This document shows, one piece after another, positions 1 to 9,504 of a stretch of 64,000 nucleotides of DNA (position 1 is its first letter; every line of letters starts with the position of its first letter). The stretch comes from Pseudomonadota bacterium. Its GTDB lineage: Bacteria > Pseudomonadota > Gammaproteobacteria > Steroidobacterales > Steroidobacteraceae. Location: contig JAKBWB010000061.1 in the NCBI GenBank assembly GCA_021843755.1, positions 93,873 through 157,872 on the forward strand. Reading direction: 5' to 3'. The notes beneath the pieces were generated by a model, which saw only the letters and a program-made list of their open reading frames with translations, was not told where the DNA came from and did not search any database. The position numbers and the translations under genes were made by a program.

Positions 1-1
1 G

Positions 2-676
2 ATGGGCGTCTACGGCATCATCCTGGCCGGCTGGGCGGCCAACTCCAAGTACGCATTCCTCGGCGCAATGCGATCGGCGGCACAGATGGTCGCCTACGAG
101 ATAGCGATGGGCTTCGCGCTGGTCGGCGTGTTGATGGCCTCCGGCAGCATGAATCTCGGAGCGATCGTGCGCCACCAGGAGGGCGGGCTGTTCGCCTGGA
201 ACTGGCTGTGGCTGTTCCCGATGCTGGTGGTGTATTTCATCTCGGGCGTCGCCGAGACGAACCGGGCTCCGTTCGACGTCGCGGAGGGCGAATCGGAAAT
301 CGTGGCCGGGTTCCACGTCGAGTATTCGGGCATCGCGTTCGCGCTGTTCTTCCTCGCCGAGTACGCCAACATGATCCTGATCTCGGCGCTCACGGCGGTG
401 CTGTTCTTCGGCGGTTGGCTCTCGCCGGTCGCCGGCTATCCGCTCATCGGCCACACCTTTCTCGGTGACCCGAGCTTCTTCTGGCTGGGGTTGAAGATAT
501 TCGTATTCCTGTTCCTGTTCCTGTGGTTCCGCGCCACGTTCCCGCGCTATCGCTACGACCAGATCATGCGGCTCGGTTGGAAGGCGCTGATCCCGGTGAC
601 GCTGGTCTGGATCGGCGTGGAGATGGTGATGGCGGTGGTCCACATCGGGCCCTGGGCGCGGCCCTGGTTCCATTGA
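2..676 (+). CDS. nuoH: NADH-quinone oxidoreductase subunit H (partial, 5' end missing)
   Basis: Membrane subunit at the junction between the hydrophilic and membrane arms of respiratory complex I; it forms much of the ubiquinone-binding chamber. The reading frame is already open at the window edge, so this is the C-terminal 224 residues of a protein usually about 330-350 aa. The conserved acidic loop is visible (residues reading [20 protein letters not shown]), followed by hydrophobic helices. It ends at a TGA 11 bases before the nuoI start and is the first visible gene of an uninterrupted nuoHIJKLMN run. Confidence 0.97.
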   Translation: MGVYGIILAGWAANSKYAFLGAMRSAAQMVAYEIAMGFALVGVLMASGSMNLGAIVRHQEGGLFAWNWLWLFPMLVVYFISGVAETNRAPFDVAEGESEIVAGFHVEYSGIAFALFFLAEYANMILISALTAVLFFGGWLSPVAGYPLIGHTFLGDPSFFWLGLKIFVFLFLFLWFRATFPRYRYDQIMRLGWKALIPVTLVWIGVEMVMAVVHIGPWARPWFH

Positions 677-687
677 AGGAGATGGCA

Positions 688-1167
688 ATGGCCAATCCAC
701 TGAAGACTTTTCTGTTGCCGGACCTCCTGAAGGGGATGACGGTGACCGCGCGCACGTTCGTCTCGCGCAAGTACACGCTGAACTACCCGGAAGAGAAAAC
801 CCCCCAATCACCGCGTTTCCGCGGCCTGCATGCGTTGCGCCGCTACGCGAACGGTGAAGAGCGGTGCATCGCTTGCAAGCTGTGCGAGACGGTCTGTCCG
901 GCAACGTGCATCACGATCGATTCGGATGTCGCCGAGGACGGCACCCGCCGCACGACCCGTTACGACATCGACCTGTTCAAGTGCATCTACTGCGGGTTCT
1001 GCGAAGAGGCCTGTCCGGTCGATGCCATCGTGCTGACACGCATTCACGAATATCACATGGAAAGCCGCGGCGAGAACATCATGTGCAAGGACAAGCTGTT
1101 GGCGGTCGGTGATCGCTACGAGACCCTGATCGCGGCCGACAAGGCGGCCGACGCCCCCTACCGGTGA
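688..1167 (+). CDS. nuoI: NADH-quinone oxidoreductase subunit I, 2x[4Fe-4S]
   Basis: Hydrophilic-arm ferredoxin-like subunit of complex I that passes electrons through two [4Fe-4S] clusters towards the quinone site. Two cluster motifs are visible: Cys60, 63, 66 with 70 or 74, and Cys99, 102, 105 with 109. The 159-aa length matches the family. I chose the second of two close ATGs: AAGGAG at 676-681 lies 6 bases before ATG 688 but abuts ATG 682. It sits between nuoH and nuoJ as expected. Confidence 0.96.
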   Translation: MANPLKTFLLPDLLKGMTVTARTFVSRKYTLNYPEEKTPQSPRFRGLHALRRYANGEERCIACKLCETVCPATCITIDSDVAEDGTRRTTRYDIDLFKCIYCGFCEEACPVDAIVLTRIHEYHMESRGENIMCKDKLLAVGDRYETLIAADKAADAPYR

Positions 1168-1177
1168 GGATGGGATC

Positions 1178-1783
1178 GTGCTCGCACTCATACTGTTCTA
1201 TGTATTCGCCACCTTCCTGGTGGCGGGCGCCCTCGGGGTGATTACCGCCCGCAACCCGGTTTACTCGGCGTTGTTTCTGGTCTTCTCCTTCATCAATTCC
1301 GCGGCCATCTGGCTGCTGATGGAGGCGGAGTTCCTGGCCATCGTGCTGGTGCTGGTCTACGTCGGGGCGGTCATGGTGCTGTTCCTGTTCGTGGTGATGA
1401 TGCTCGACATCAATCTCGCCGAGCTCAGACGCGGGTTTACCCGCTTCGCGTGGCTCGGCTGGCTGACGGCCCTGGCGGTGATTGCCGAGGTCATCGGCGT
1501 GGTGTGGCGGCACGGCCTCGGCTCGCTCGACGTCAGCGGCGGCTTCGCCGGCGAGCCCGCCCACTACAGCAACACGCTCGCGCTCGGCAAGGTGCTGTAT
1601 ACCCGTTATGTCTATCCTTTCGAGCTCGCCGCGGTGCTGCTGGTCGTGGCCCTCGTGGCTGCGATCGCGCTCACGCTGCGCCACCGTCCCGGTCTGAAAT
1701 CCCAGGACGTGTCCCGGCAGGTTGCGGTGCGCGCCGGGGATCGGCTGCGCATCGTCAAGGGGCCCGCGGAGAAGCGCTCATGA
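1178..1783 (+). CDS. nuoJ: NADH-quinone oxidoreductase subunit J
   Basis: Small antiporter-like membrane subunit of complex I (201 aa). Five hydrophobic segments are visible; the conserved third-helix region with Tyr, Val and Gly-rich residues ([18 protein letters not shown]) lies near residue 60. The start is GTG, preceded by GAGGA. The stop codon overlaps the ATG of nuoK, which suggests translational coupling in the operon. Confidence 0.95.
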   Translation: MLALILFYVFATFLVAGALGVITARNPVYSALFLVFSFINSAAIWLLMEAEFLAIVLVLVYVGAVMVLFLFVVMMLDINLAELRRGFTRFAWLGWLTALAVIAEVIGVVWRHGLGSLDVSGGFAGEPAHYSNTLALGKVLYTRYVYPFELAAVLLVVALVAAIALTLRHRPGLKSQDVSRQVAVRAGDRLRIVKGPAEKRS

Positions 1784-2085
1784 TCACCCTCGGCGACATA
1801 CTGACGCTTTCGGCGATCCTGTTCGCGCTGGCGGTGGCGGGAATCTTCCTCAACCGCAAGAACGTGATCCTGCTGCTGATGTGCGTCGAGCTGCTGCTGT
1901 TGGCGGCGAATTTCAATTTCATCGCCTTCTCGCGCATGCGCGGGGATCTGACCGGCCAGGTGTTCGTGTTCTTCGTGCTCACCGTGGCGGCGGCGGAATC
2001 GGCCATCGGTCTGGCCATCCTGGTGGTGCTGTTCCGCGAGCGGCGCAGCATCAACGTCGAAGATCTGAATACTCTCAAGGGCTGA
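1780..2085 (+). CDS. nuoK: NADH-quinone oxidoreductase subunit K
   Basis: Three-helix membrane subunit of complex I, 101 aa, exactly the usual family length. Two conserved membrane glutamates implicated in proton transfer are visible: one in the segment [14 protein letters not shown] and one in [13 protein letters not shown]. The start ATG overlaps the nuoJ stop (ATGA). nuoL follows after 6 bases. Confidence 0.96.
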   Translation: MITLGDILTLSAILFALAVAGIFLNRKNVILLLMCVELLLLAANFNFIAFSRMRGDLTGQVFVFFVLTVAAAESAIGLAILVVLFRERRSINVEDLNTLKG

Positions 2086-2091
2086 GGCCGC

Positions 2092-4074
2092 ATGAATCCG
2101 CAGCTGCTGATCGCCATTCCTCTCGCGCCGCTCGTTGCGGCGGTGATCGCCGGGCTCGTCGGCCGCTACATCGGCCGCGTCGGCGCGCACACCATCACCA
2201 TAGCCGGCGTGGCCCTTGCCTGCGTCCTGTCGCTGTACATGCAGTGGCTGATCTACTGGGGGCACGCGCCGAGCTTCGACGGGCCGGTGTACACCTGGCT
2301 GGTCAGCGGCGGCGTGCACATGCAGGTGGGCTTCCTGGTCGACCGGCTCACCACGCTGATGATGTCGGTGGTCACCTTCGTGTCGTTGTGCGTGCACGTG
2401 TACACCATCGGCTACATGCGCGACGATCCCGGCTACACTCGCTTCTTCAGCTACATCTCGCTGTTCACCTTCGGGATGCTGATGCTGGTGATGTCGAACA
2501 ACTTCATGCAGTTGTTCTTCGGCTGGGAGGCGGTCGGCGTGATGTCCTATCTGCTGATCGGGTTCTGGTACACCCGCCCGAGCGCGATTTTCGCCAATCT
2601 CAAGGCGTTCATCGTCAACCGGGTGGGCGACTTAGGGTTCATCGTCGGCATCGCGGCGCTGTTCTCGTACACGCACTCGCTGTCGTACCAGGCGGCGTTC
2701 GCCGCCGCGCCGCACCTGGCGCACCAGACCCTGCCGGTCTTCGGTGGCGTCAATGCGCTGACGCTGATCTGCATATGCCTGTTCATCGGCGCAATGGGCA
2801 AGTCCGCGCAGGTGCCGCTGCACGTGTGGCTGCCGGACTCGATGGAAGGTCCGACGCCGATTTCGGCGCTGATCCACGCGGCCACCATGGTGACCGCAGG
2901 CGTCTTCATGGTGGCGCGGATGTCGCCGTTGTTCGAGTACTCGAGCACCGCGCTGTCGTTCGTGCTCGTCATCGGGGCGACCAACGCGCTTTTCCTGGGT
3001 ATCCTCGGGGTGATCAACAACGACATCAAGCGGGTCATCGCCTACTCGACGCTCTCGCAGCTCGGCTACATGGTCGCGGCGCTCGGGGCGTCGGCCTACG
3101 CCGCCGGAATCTTCCACCTGATGACGCACGCGTGCTTCAAGGCGCTGCTGTTCCTCGCCGCCGGCTCGGTCATCATGGCGATGCACCACGAGCAGGACAT
3201 GCGCAAGATGGGCGGGCTCGGCAAGTACATGCCGATCACCGCCGCCACCTGCTGGGTCGGCGCTCTGGCACTGGTGGGGTTCCCGTTCTTCTCCGGCTAC
3301 TACTCGAAGGATGCCATCATCGAGGCGGTGGGTCTGTCGCACCGCTGGGGCTCGACCTACGCCTACTGGTGCCTGCTGCTCGGTGCATACGTCACCTCGC
3401 TGTACACCTTCCGGCTGCTGTTCATGACCTTCCACGGCAAGGAGCGCTTCCGCCATGTGCACGCGGAGCATGAGGGTCACGGCGGACATGGCGTGCATGA
3501 GCCGCGCGAGAATTCGCTGGTGGTGACGCTGCCGCTGATCGCGCTGGCGATCCCGTCGGTCATCCTCGGTTACCTGACGGTCGGCAAGGTGCTCTACGGC
3601 AATTACTTCGGCAGCGCCATCATGGTCCTGCCTCGGCACAACGTGCTCGCGCGGATGGCGCGCGACTATCACGGGCCGTTCGAGCTGGGGTTGCGCGGAT
3701 TTCTCAGCGTGCCGTTTGCGCTGGTCGTGGCGGGCCTGGTCACCGCCTGGCTGTTCGTGCTGAAGCGGCCGCAGTGGGCCGATGTCGCGGCGGTGAAGTT
3801 CGCGTGGCTGAAGAGAATCCTCGACCAGAAATACTACTTCGACTGGTTCAACGAGCAGGTGCTGGCGCGGCTCGCCCGGGGCGTCGGTTTGGGGCTGTGG
3901 AAGATCGGGGATCAGGGCCTGATCGACGGCGCTCTGGTGAACGGCACGGCCAGATCGGTCGGGGGAGTCGGCGGCATGGTGCGGCGGGTGCAGAGCGGCT
4001 ACCTCTATTCGTACGCGTTCTGGATCGTGACCGGGCTGGCGGTGCTGCTCGGCTGGTTCCTGCTGCACGCGTAG
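2092..4074 (+). CDS. nuoL: NADH-quinone oxidoreductase subunit L
   Basis: Largest antiporter-like proton-pumping subunit of complex I (660 aa), at the distal end of the membrane arm with the long lateral helix. The segments GWEAVGVMSYLLIGFWY, PLHVWLPDSMEGPTPISALI and HAATMVTAGVF carry the family's Glu, Lys and His residues of the proton path. One oddity is a histidine-rich cytoplasmic/periplasmic loop around residues 457-475 (HVHAEHEGHGGHGVHEP). Such His-rich loops occur in some NuoL proteins and their role here is unknown. nuoM follows after 33 bases. Confidence 0.97.
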   Translation: MNPQLLIAIPLAPLVAAVIAGLVGRYIGRVGAHTITIAGVALACVLSLYMQWLIYWGHAPSFDGPVYTWLVSGGVHMQVGFLVDRLTTLMMSVVTFVSLCVHVYTIGYMRDDPGYTRFFSYISLFTFGMLMLVMSNNFMQLFFGWEAVGVMSYLLIGFWYTRPSAIFANLKAFIVNRVGDLGFIVGIAALFSYTHSLSYQAAFAAAPHLAHQTLPVFGGVNALTLICICLFIGAMGKSAQVPLHVWLPDSMEGPTPISALIHAATMVTAGVFMVARMSPLFEYSSTALSFVLVIGATNALFLGILGVINNDIKRVIAYSTLSQLGYMVAALGASAYAAGIFHLMTHACFKALLFLAAGSVIMAMHHEQDMRKMGGLGKYMPITAATCWVGALALVGFPFFSGYYSKDAIIEAVGLSHRWGSTYAYWCLLLGAYVTSLYTFRLLFMTFHGKERFRHVHAEHEGHGGHGVHEPRENSLVVTLPLIALAIPSVILGYLTVGKVLYGNYFGSAIMVLPRHNVLARMARDYHGPFELGLRGFLSVPFALVVAGLVTAWLFVLKRPQWADVAAVKFAWLKRILDQKYYFDWFNEQVLARLARGVGLGLWKIGDQGLIDGALVNGTARSVGGVGGMVRRVQSGYLYSYAFWIVTGLAVLLGWFLLHA

Positions 4075-4107
4075 GCGTACGCAGAGCATTTCGGAGAAAG
4101 CACAAGA

Positions 4108-5622
4108 ATGCACGACTACTTGCTGTCCCTGCTGATCTGGCTGCCCATTGCCGCCGGAGTCGTGGTACTGCTACTCGGGGAGCGCAATATCGTCGCCGGT
4201 CGGTGGATCTCGCTGCTTGCAACGCTTGCGACGCTGGCGCTGTGTGTGCCGCTGTGGCGGAACTTCAACACGCACACGGCGGCGTACCAGTTCATCGAGA
4301 AGGCGGCGTGGATTCCGCGCTTCCATGCCTACTACGCGCTCGGCGTGGACGGCATTTCCATGCCGCTCATCGTGCTCACCGCCTTGATGACCATTCCGGT
4401 GGTGATCGCCGCGTGGGACGTGATCAAAGCGCGCCCCGCCCAGTACTACGCGTCGTTTCTGATCATGGAAGGGCTGATGATCGGAGTGTTCGCGGCCACC
4501 GACGCGCTGCTGTTCTACTTCTTCTGGGAAGCAATGCTGATCCCGATGTTCCTGATCATCGGCATCTGGGGCGGTCCGCGCCGCGTGTACGCGACCATAA
4601 AGTTCTTCCTGTACACCTTCCTCGGCTCGGTGTTCATGCTGGCGGCGCTGATCTACATGTATGTGAAGTGCGGCAGCTATTCCATCGCCGCCTTCCAGGC
4701 GCTGCCGCTGACCCTCACCGAGCAGCGTTGGATCTTCGCCGCCTTCCTGATCGCGTTTGCGGTGAAGGTGCCGATGTGGCCGGTGCACACCTGGCTGCCG
4801 GATGCGCATGTCGAGGCGCCGACCGGCGGCTCGGTGATCCTGGCGGCCATCATGCTGAAGATGGGGGGCTACGGCTTCCTGCGTTTCGCGCTGCCGATCG
4901 TTCCGGATGCGTGCCGGCATCTGTACTTCCTGATCGTCGTGCTGTCGCTGATCGCGGTGATCTACATCGGCTTCGTCGCGCTGGTCCAGCAGGACATGAA
5001 GAAGCTCATCGCCTACTCCTCGATCGCGCACATGGGGTTCGTGACGCTCGGAGTTTTTCTCGTGTACGCCATCTTGCGCAACACGGGTACGACGCACGGG
5101 GCGGCCATGGGCATGGATGGGGCGATGGTGCAGATGGTTTCACACGGCCTGATCTCCGGCGCCCTGTTCCTGTGCGTGGGAGTGCTCTATGACCGCATGC
5201 ATACCCGGCAGATCGCCGATTACGGCGGCGTCGTCAACACCATGCCGGTGTTCGCCGGATTCATGGTGCTGTTCGCGCTGGCCAATACCGGTCTGCCCGG
5301 CACGTCGGGCTTCGTCGGGGAGTTCCTGGTCATCCTCGCGAGCTTCAAGGCGAACTTCTGGTATTCGGCGCTTGCGGCCCTGACGCTCATTCTCGCTGCA
5401 GGCTATACGCTGTGGCTGGTCAAGCGGGTCGTCTTCGGTCCGGTGGGCAACGACCGGGTCGCCAAGCTCAAGGATCTCAACGGCCGGGAGTTTCTGATTC
5501 TGGGGGCGCTTGCCGCGGTGGTGTTGCTGGTGGGTGTCTGGCCCGCGCCGCTGCTGAAAGTGATGGGACCCTCGATCCAGCACCTGGTCCACCAGGCCGT
5601 TGCCACCAAGATTCCGGCGTAG
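4108..5622 (+). CDS. nuoM: NADH-quinone oxidoreductase subunit M
   Basis: Antiporter-like proton-pumping subunit of complex I (504 aa, typical length). Family motifs are visible: FYFFWEAMLIPMFLIIGIWG with the essential Glu, then KVPMWPVHTWLPDAHVEAPT and KMGGYGFLRF. The start is an ATG after GGAGAAAGC. It lies 6 bases before nuoN, in the standard operon order. Confidence 0.97.
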   Translation: MHDYLLSLLIWLPIAAGVVVLLLGERNIVAGRWISLLATLATLALCVPLWRNFNTHTAAYQFIEKAAWIPRFHAYYALGVDGISMPLIVLTALMTIPVVIAAWDVIKARPAQYYASFLIMEGLMIGVFAATDALLFYFFWEAMLIPMFLIIGIWGGPRRVYATIKFFLYTFLGSVFMLAALIYMYVKCGSYSIAAFQALPLTLTEQRWIFAAFLIAFAVKVPMWPVHTWLPDAHVEAPTGGSVILAAIMLKMGGYGFLRFALPIVPDACRHLYFLIVVLSLIAVIYIGFVALVQQDMKKLIAYSSIAHMGFVTLGVFLVYAILRNTGTTHGAAMGMDGAMVQMVSHGLISGALFLCVGVLYDRMHTRQIADYGGVVNTMPVFAGFMVLFALANTGLPGTSGFVGEFLVILASFKANFWYSALAALTLILAAGYTLWLVKRVVFGPVGNDRVAKLKDLNGREFLILGALAAVVLLVGVWPAPLLKVMGPSIQHLVHQAVATKIPA

Positions 5623-5628
5623 CGCACG

Positions 5629-7074
5629 ATGTCCGAATCCATGATGACTCTGCATTCCCTGGGCCCCGCGGTTCCGGAGATCTATCTGGCCGCGGCGATC
5701 TGCCTGGTCCTGCTGTTCGAGGCATTCATCGGCGTGAAGCGCCCGGGCGCCACCGGCACACTCGCGCTCCTGGTGCTGGCCGTCGGCGCCGGTCTCACGG
5801 TGGCGTTCGCGGACGTGACGCACCGCGTGGTGCTGTTCGACGGCTCGTACGTGGCCGATCCTCTGGCGTTCGTGCTGAAGCTCGCCGGGTTTCTGTCCGT
5901 CGCGGTGGCGCTGCTGTATTCGCGGACCTATCTGCGCAACCGCGAGATTCTCAAGGGCGAGTATTACGTGCTCGCCCTGACGGCGCTGCTCGGCATCTTC
6001 GTGCTCATCTCGGCCAACAGCCTGCTGACGGTCTATCTGGGCGTGGAGCTGCTGGCGCTGTCGGTATATGCGATGGTGGCCTTCGATCGCGAGTCCGGAT
6101 TGGCGGCCGAGGCAGCCATGAAGTACTTCGTGCTCGGGGCGATCGCCTCGGGCATCCTGCTGTACGGCATGTCGATCGTGTACGGGCTCACCGGGACGCT
6201 CAATCTGGGGCGCATCGCCGCGGCGGTGACCGCGCCGGACAGCCTCGGGGTAGTGCTCGCCGTGACATTCATCGTCGTGGCGGTGGCCTTCAAGCTCGGC
6301 GCGGTCCCGTTTCACATGTGGCTGCCGGACGTGTACGAAGGCGCCCCGACCAGCGTCACGCTGTTCATCGGCACGGCGCCGAAAATCGCTTACTTTGCGC
6401 TGGCGCTGCGGCTGCTCGCGCACGGCCTTGCGGGTGTGACCGTCGACTGGACGCGCATGCTGATGCCGATCGCGGTGCTGACCCTGGTGGTCGGTAACGT
6501 CGTGGCCCTCGTGCAGACCAACATCAAGCGCATGTTGGCGTACTCGACGATCTCGCACGTCGGTTTCATCATTCTCGGGTTCGTTGCCGGCACGGCGAGC
6601 GGCTATGCCGCCGCGCTGTATTACACGTTGGTGTACGTGCTGGTGTCGCTCGGCTCATTCGGAGTGGTGGTGCTCGCGAGCCGCAAGGGTTTCGAGGCCG
6701 ATCAGCTGTCCGATTACAAGGGCCTGTATCGGCGCGATCCATTGCTCGCGCTGGCGATGGCCATGCTGATGTTCTCCACCGCCGGCGTGCCGCCGTTCGT
6801 GGGATTCTGGGCGAAGCTGCGCATCATCCAGGCGCTGTGGGAATCGCACGACCTGTGGCTGGTGATCATCGCCGTGGTCATGTCGGTGGTCGGGGCGTTC
6901 TATTATCTGCGCGTGGTGAAGCTGATGTACTTCGATGATGCGCCGCAGACGCTGCCGCCCACGGAGCGATCCTTCGGAGTGCGCTTCGCCCTCGGCGTCA
7001 ACGCGGCGGCGGTGCTCGTGCTCGGCGTGTTGCCCGCGCCGCTGCTCGACCTGTGTGCGCACGTCATTCACTGA
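5629..7074 (+). CDS. nuoN: NADH-quinone oxidoreductase subunit N
   Basis: Last antiporter-like subunit of complex I and normally the last gene of the operon (481 aa). The segments YLGVELLALSVYAMVAFDRE, GAVPFHMWLPDVYEGAPTSV and KRMLAYSTISHVGF are diagnostic. The gene ends at 7074 and the next gene is on the opposite strand, so the nuo transcript should end in the 45-base convergent gap. I did not find a clear intrinsic terminator there. Confidence 0.97.
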   Translation: MSESMMTLHSLGPAVPEIYLAAAICLVLLFEAFIGVKRPGATGTLALLVLAVGAGLTVAFADVTHRVVLFDGSYVADPLAFVLKLAGFLSVAVALLYSRTYLRNREILKGEYYVLALTALLGIFVLISANSLLTVYLGVELLALSVYAMVAFDRESGLAAEAAMKYFVLGAIASGILLYGMSIVYGLTGTLNLGRIAAAVTAPDSLGVVLAVTFIVVAVAFKLGAVPFHMWLPDVYEGAPTSVTLFIGTAPKIAYFALALRLLAHGLAGVTVDWTRMLMPIAVLTLVVGNVVALVQTNIKRMLAYSTISHVGFIILGFVAGTASGYAAALYYTLVYVLVSLGSFGVVVLASRKGFEADQLSDYKGLYRRDPLLALAMAMLMFSTAGVPPFVGFWAKLRIIQALWESHDLWLVIIAVVMSVVGAFYYLRVVKLMYFDDAPQTLPPTERSFGVRFALGVNAAAVLVLGVLPAPLLDLCAHVIH

Positions 7075-7119
7075 TCGGGCGCGGCCACGCGATGCCGATG
7101 CGGGAGTGGCTCGAGCGGG

Positions 7120-7611
7120 CTACCGGGACTCGGGCGGGGGGGGCTTGCGGCGCATGATCAGCCGCGCCGCGAGCAGGAGCACCACGATGTTGAGGATCCA
7201 CCAGGCTCCGTAGCCGTGCCGCTCGAGCAGGGCGAATGCGCCGGGCCCGGTGCTGCGCTTCGGCAGCGTGATCGTCCCGGTCAGCAGCTCGCGAATGCCG
7301 TTGTGAGCAACCACGACCTGCAGGCTCTGCGGGCCGGCCGGCAGGCCGGCGAGGGAGAAAGCATAGCCCGTTCCCTCGGGCCGCAGGGGCAGGGCGTGCC
7401 CATTGATCTCGGCGGTGACCCTTCCGGCGCCGTCGATGGGCGCCTGATCGGCTCGGCGCACGACATACAGCACCGCGCGCTTGCCGTGAATCGCCGCATC
7501 GAGCCGCAGTTGCATGGAGCGGGCAACCGGAACCGTGGCGGCGTGCGCGAGGCCGCTCACGAGCATGACTGTCGCTGGTGCCATCGCGCGCAATATCCGG
7601 CCCATGCTCAT
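7120..7611 (-). CDS. Small exported/membrane protein of unknown function
   Basis: Family not recognised. The 163-aa product begins with a signal-like hydrophobic segment (ILRAMAPATVMLVSGLAHA), has a roughly 100-residue soluble part, and ends with one membrane helix (WWILNIVVLLLAARLIM) and a Lys/Arg/Pro-rich tail. This suggests a single-pass protein with most of its mass in the periplasm. Its ATG overlaps the stop of the upstream MarR gene (TGATG), so the two are probably co-transcribed and translationally coupled. A longer open frame runs upstream inside the MarR gene but is a shadow. It could act with the MarR regulator in sensing or export of aromatic acids; that is only a guess from position. 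Confidence 0.7.
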   Translation of the reverse strand: MSMGRILRAMAPATVMLVSGLAHAATVPVARSMQLRLDAAIHGKRAVLYVVRRADQAPIDGAGRVTAEINGHALPLRPEGTGYAFSLAGLPAGPQSLQVVVAHNGIRELLTGTITLPKRSTGPGAFALLERHGYGAWWILNIVVLLLAARLIMRRKPPPPESR

Positions 7612-8072
7612 CAATCCTCCAGCTCGAGGAAACGCTCGAGCGTCTCGATGCCGACCATGAAGCCCGCCAGCTGCTCCGGCCCGAGGCAGGACAGCAGCGC
7701 CGCTTCCCGCTCCAGGGCAAGCGGCACGAGCTCGCTGTACATTCGCCGCCCGGAGCGGCTGAGGTGGACTTGGCGCTGCCGCCGATCTTCGCTGCTCGAG
7801 GCCCGTTCGATGAGCGCTCGGGCCTCGAGCTCGCCGATTGCGCGGCTGACCCTGGTCTTGTGCATGCGGGTGCTGGCGGCGATGTATTGGGCGGTGCAGC
7901 CGTGCTTGGAGCCCACGGTGGCCATCACCCGCCACTGCGGAATGTCCAGTCCGAATCGTTTCCGATAGATCACCGCCAGGTGCTGGCTGACACCGTCGGC
8001 CAGGCGATTGAGGCGGAAGGGCACGAAGGCGGCGAGCTCGAGCGTTTGCTCTGGTGTTGAACGGGCGGTCAC
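7611..8072 (-). CDS. MarR-family transcriptional regulator
   Basis: Dimeric winged-helix repressor, 153 aa. The recognition-helix and wing region is visible (TAQYIAASTRMHKTRVSRAI, then ERASSSEDRRQRQVHLSRSG). I chose the GTG at 8072 because GGAG lies 8 bases upstream and the product has normal MarR length; an in-frame ATG at 8159 would run into the divergent hmgA start. Divergent orientation to hmgA-fahA, with a palindrome between them, suggests it controls homogentisate degradation, perhaps with an aromatic acid as inducer. That role is inferred from position. Confidence 0.85.
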   Translation of the reverse strand: MTARSTPEQTLELAAFVPFRLNRLADGVSQHLAVIYRKRFGLDIPQWRVMATVGSKHGCTAQYIAASTRMHKTRVSRAIGELEARALIERASSSEDRRQRQVHLSRSGRRMYSELVPLALEREAALLSCLGPEQLAGFMVGIETLERFLELED

Positions 8073-8100
8073 CGGCGGATCTCCGAGACGGTTGCGGGCG

Positions 8101-8125
8101 CAACTAGTTGTGTCATCATACAAGT
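8101..8125. promoter_or_regulatory. Probable MarR operator between marR and hmgA
   Basis: The 74-base divergent gap holds a perfect 10-bp palindrome, CAACTAGTTG, at 8101-8110. It is followed by TGTCATCATACAAG, in which a second ACAAG half resembles the first CTTGT-type arm on the other strand. MarR dimers bind imperfect palindromes of this size next to their own genes. Repressor binding here could control both directions. Confidence 0.5.
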
Positions 8126-8146
8126 AAAGCATACCGGGAGTCCGCC

Positions 8147-9493
8147 ATGTGCTCCGCACCCGTCGCCACGATTCCGTCGGCGATCGAGCCCCGCCGCCCG
8201 CTCGAGTATCTGAGCGGGTTCGGGAATCAGTTCACCACGGAAGCGTTGCGCAACGCATTGCCGCAGGGACGCAACTCGCCGCAGCATTGCCCCTACGGCT
8301 TGTACGCCGAGCAGCTCTCCGGCACCGCGTTCACCGCGCCGCGCCACGCGAACCGGCGCAGCTGGCTCTATCGTATCCGCCCGGCGGCGCTGCACGGGCC
8401 ATTTCAGCCGCTCGCGCATCAGGGGCTGCTCGGCCGCTTCGGCGAGCTCAGTGCGCCGCCGGACCCACTGCGCTGGAGCCCACCGCCGCTGCCGCAGGCG
8501 CCGACGGATTTCATCGACGGGCTGCTCACCATCGGCGGCACGGGCTCGAGCGACGCGCACAGCGGCTGCGCGATCCACTGGTACCTGGCCAATCGCTCGA
8601 TGCGCGAGCGCTTCTTCTACGATGCCGACGGCGAGCTGCTCATCGTTCCGCAGCTGGGGCGGCTGCGCGTGGCGAGCGAGCTGGGGCTGATCGAGGCCGC
8701 AGCGCAGGAAATCGTGGTACTGCCGCGAGGCGTGCGCTTTCGGGTCGAGCTGCCCGACGGCGAGGCGCGCGGCTATATCTGCGAAAACTTCGGCGCGCCG
8801 ATGAAGCTGCCCGATCTGGGGCCGATCGGCGCCAATGGGCTCGCCAACCCACGCGATTTCCAGACGCCCGTGGCCTGGTATGAGGACCGCGATGGGCCTA
8901 TGGAGCTGGTAGCCAAGTTCGGCGGTGCGCTGTGGAGCGCGTCGATCGATCATTCCCCGCTCGACGTGGTCGCCTGGCACGGCAATCATGCCCCCTACAA
9001 GTACGACCTGCGCCGATTCAACACGATCGGGTCGGTGAGCTACGATCATCCCGATCCTTCGCTGTTTCTCGTGCTGCACTCGGTGAGCGATACGCCCGGG
9101 GTGGATGCGATCGACTTCGTGATCTTTCCTCCCCGCTGGCAGGTGGCCGAGGACACGTTCCGCCCGCCGTGGTTTCACCGCAATGTCGCCAGCGAGTTCA
9201 TGGGACTGATCCATGGGGTCTACGATGCCAAGGCGCACGGCTTCGAGCCCGGTGGGGCCTCGCTGCACAATTGCATGAGCGCGCACGGTCCGGATGCGCA
9301 GACCTTCGAGCGCGCGAGCGCGGTTGATACGCGCACCCCGCAGCGCATCGACGCTACCCTGGCGTTCATGTTCGAGACGCGTACGCTGATTCGGCCAACG
9401 CCGCTGGCGCTGCAGATGCCGCAGCGCCAGCGCGACTATGCGCGCTGTTGGCTCGGTCTTACGAAGCGATTTACGCCGCAGGAGGCGCTCTGA
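8147..9493 (+). CDS. hmgA: Homogentisate 1,2-dioxygenase
   Basis: Fe(II)-dependent ring cleavage of homogentisate to maleylacetoacetate in tyrosine/phenylalanine catabolism; cytoplasmic. The 448-aa product has the family N-terminus ([20 protein letters not shown]), the conserved segment [20 protein letters not shown], and the iron-ligand region with [19 protein letters not shown]. Start ATG 8147 follows GGGAG; an upstream in-frame ATG at 8108 lies inside the operator and is less likely. fahA follows after 11 bases. No maleylacetoacetate isomerase gene adjoins the pair. Confidence 0.96.
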   Translation: MCSAPVATIPSAIEPRRPLEYLSGFGNQFTTEALRNALPQGRNSPQHCPYGLYAEQLSGTAFTAPRHANRRSWLYRIRPAALHGPFQPLAHQGLLGRFGELSAPPDPLRWSPPPLPQAPTDFIDGLLTIGGTGSSDAHSGCAIHWYLANRSMRERFFYDADGELLIVPQLGRLRVASELGLIEAAAQEIVVLPRGVRFRVELPDGEARGYICENFGAPMKLPDLGPIGANGLANPRDFQTPVAWYEDRDGPMELVAKFGGALWSASIDHSPLDVVAWHGNHAPYKYDLRRFNTIGSVSYDHPDPSLFLVLHSVSDTPGVDAIDFVIFPPRWQVAEDTFRPPWFHRNVASEFMGLIHGVYDAKAHGFEPGGASLHNCMSAHGPDAQTFERASAVDTRTPQRIDATLAFMFETRTLIRPTPLALQMPQRQRDYARCWLGLTKRFTPQEAL

Positions 9494-9504
9494 GGGCCGG
9501 TGCG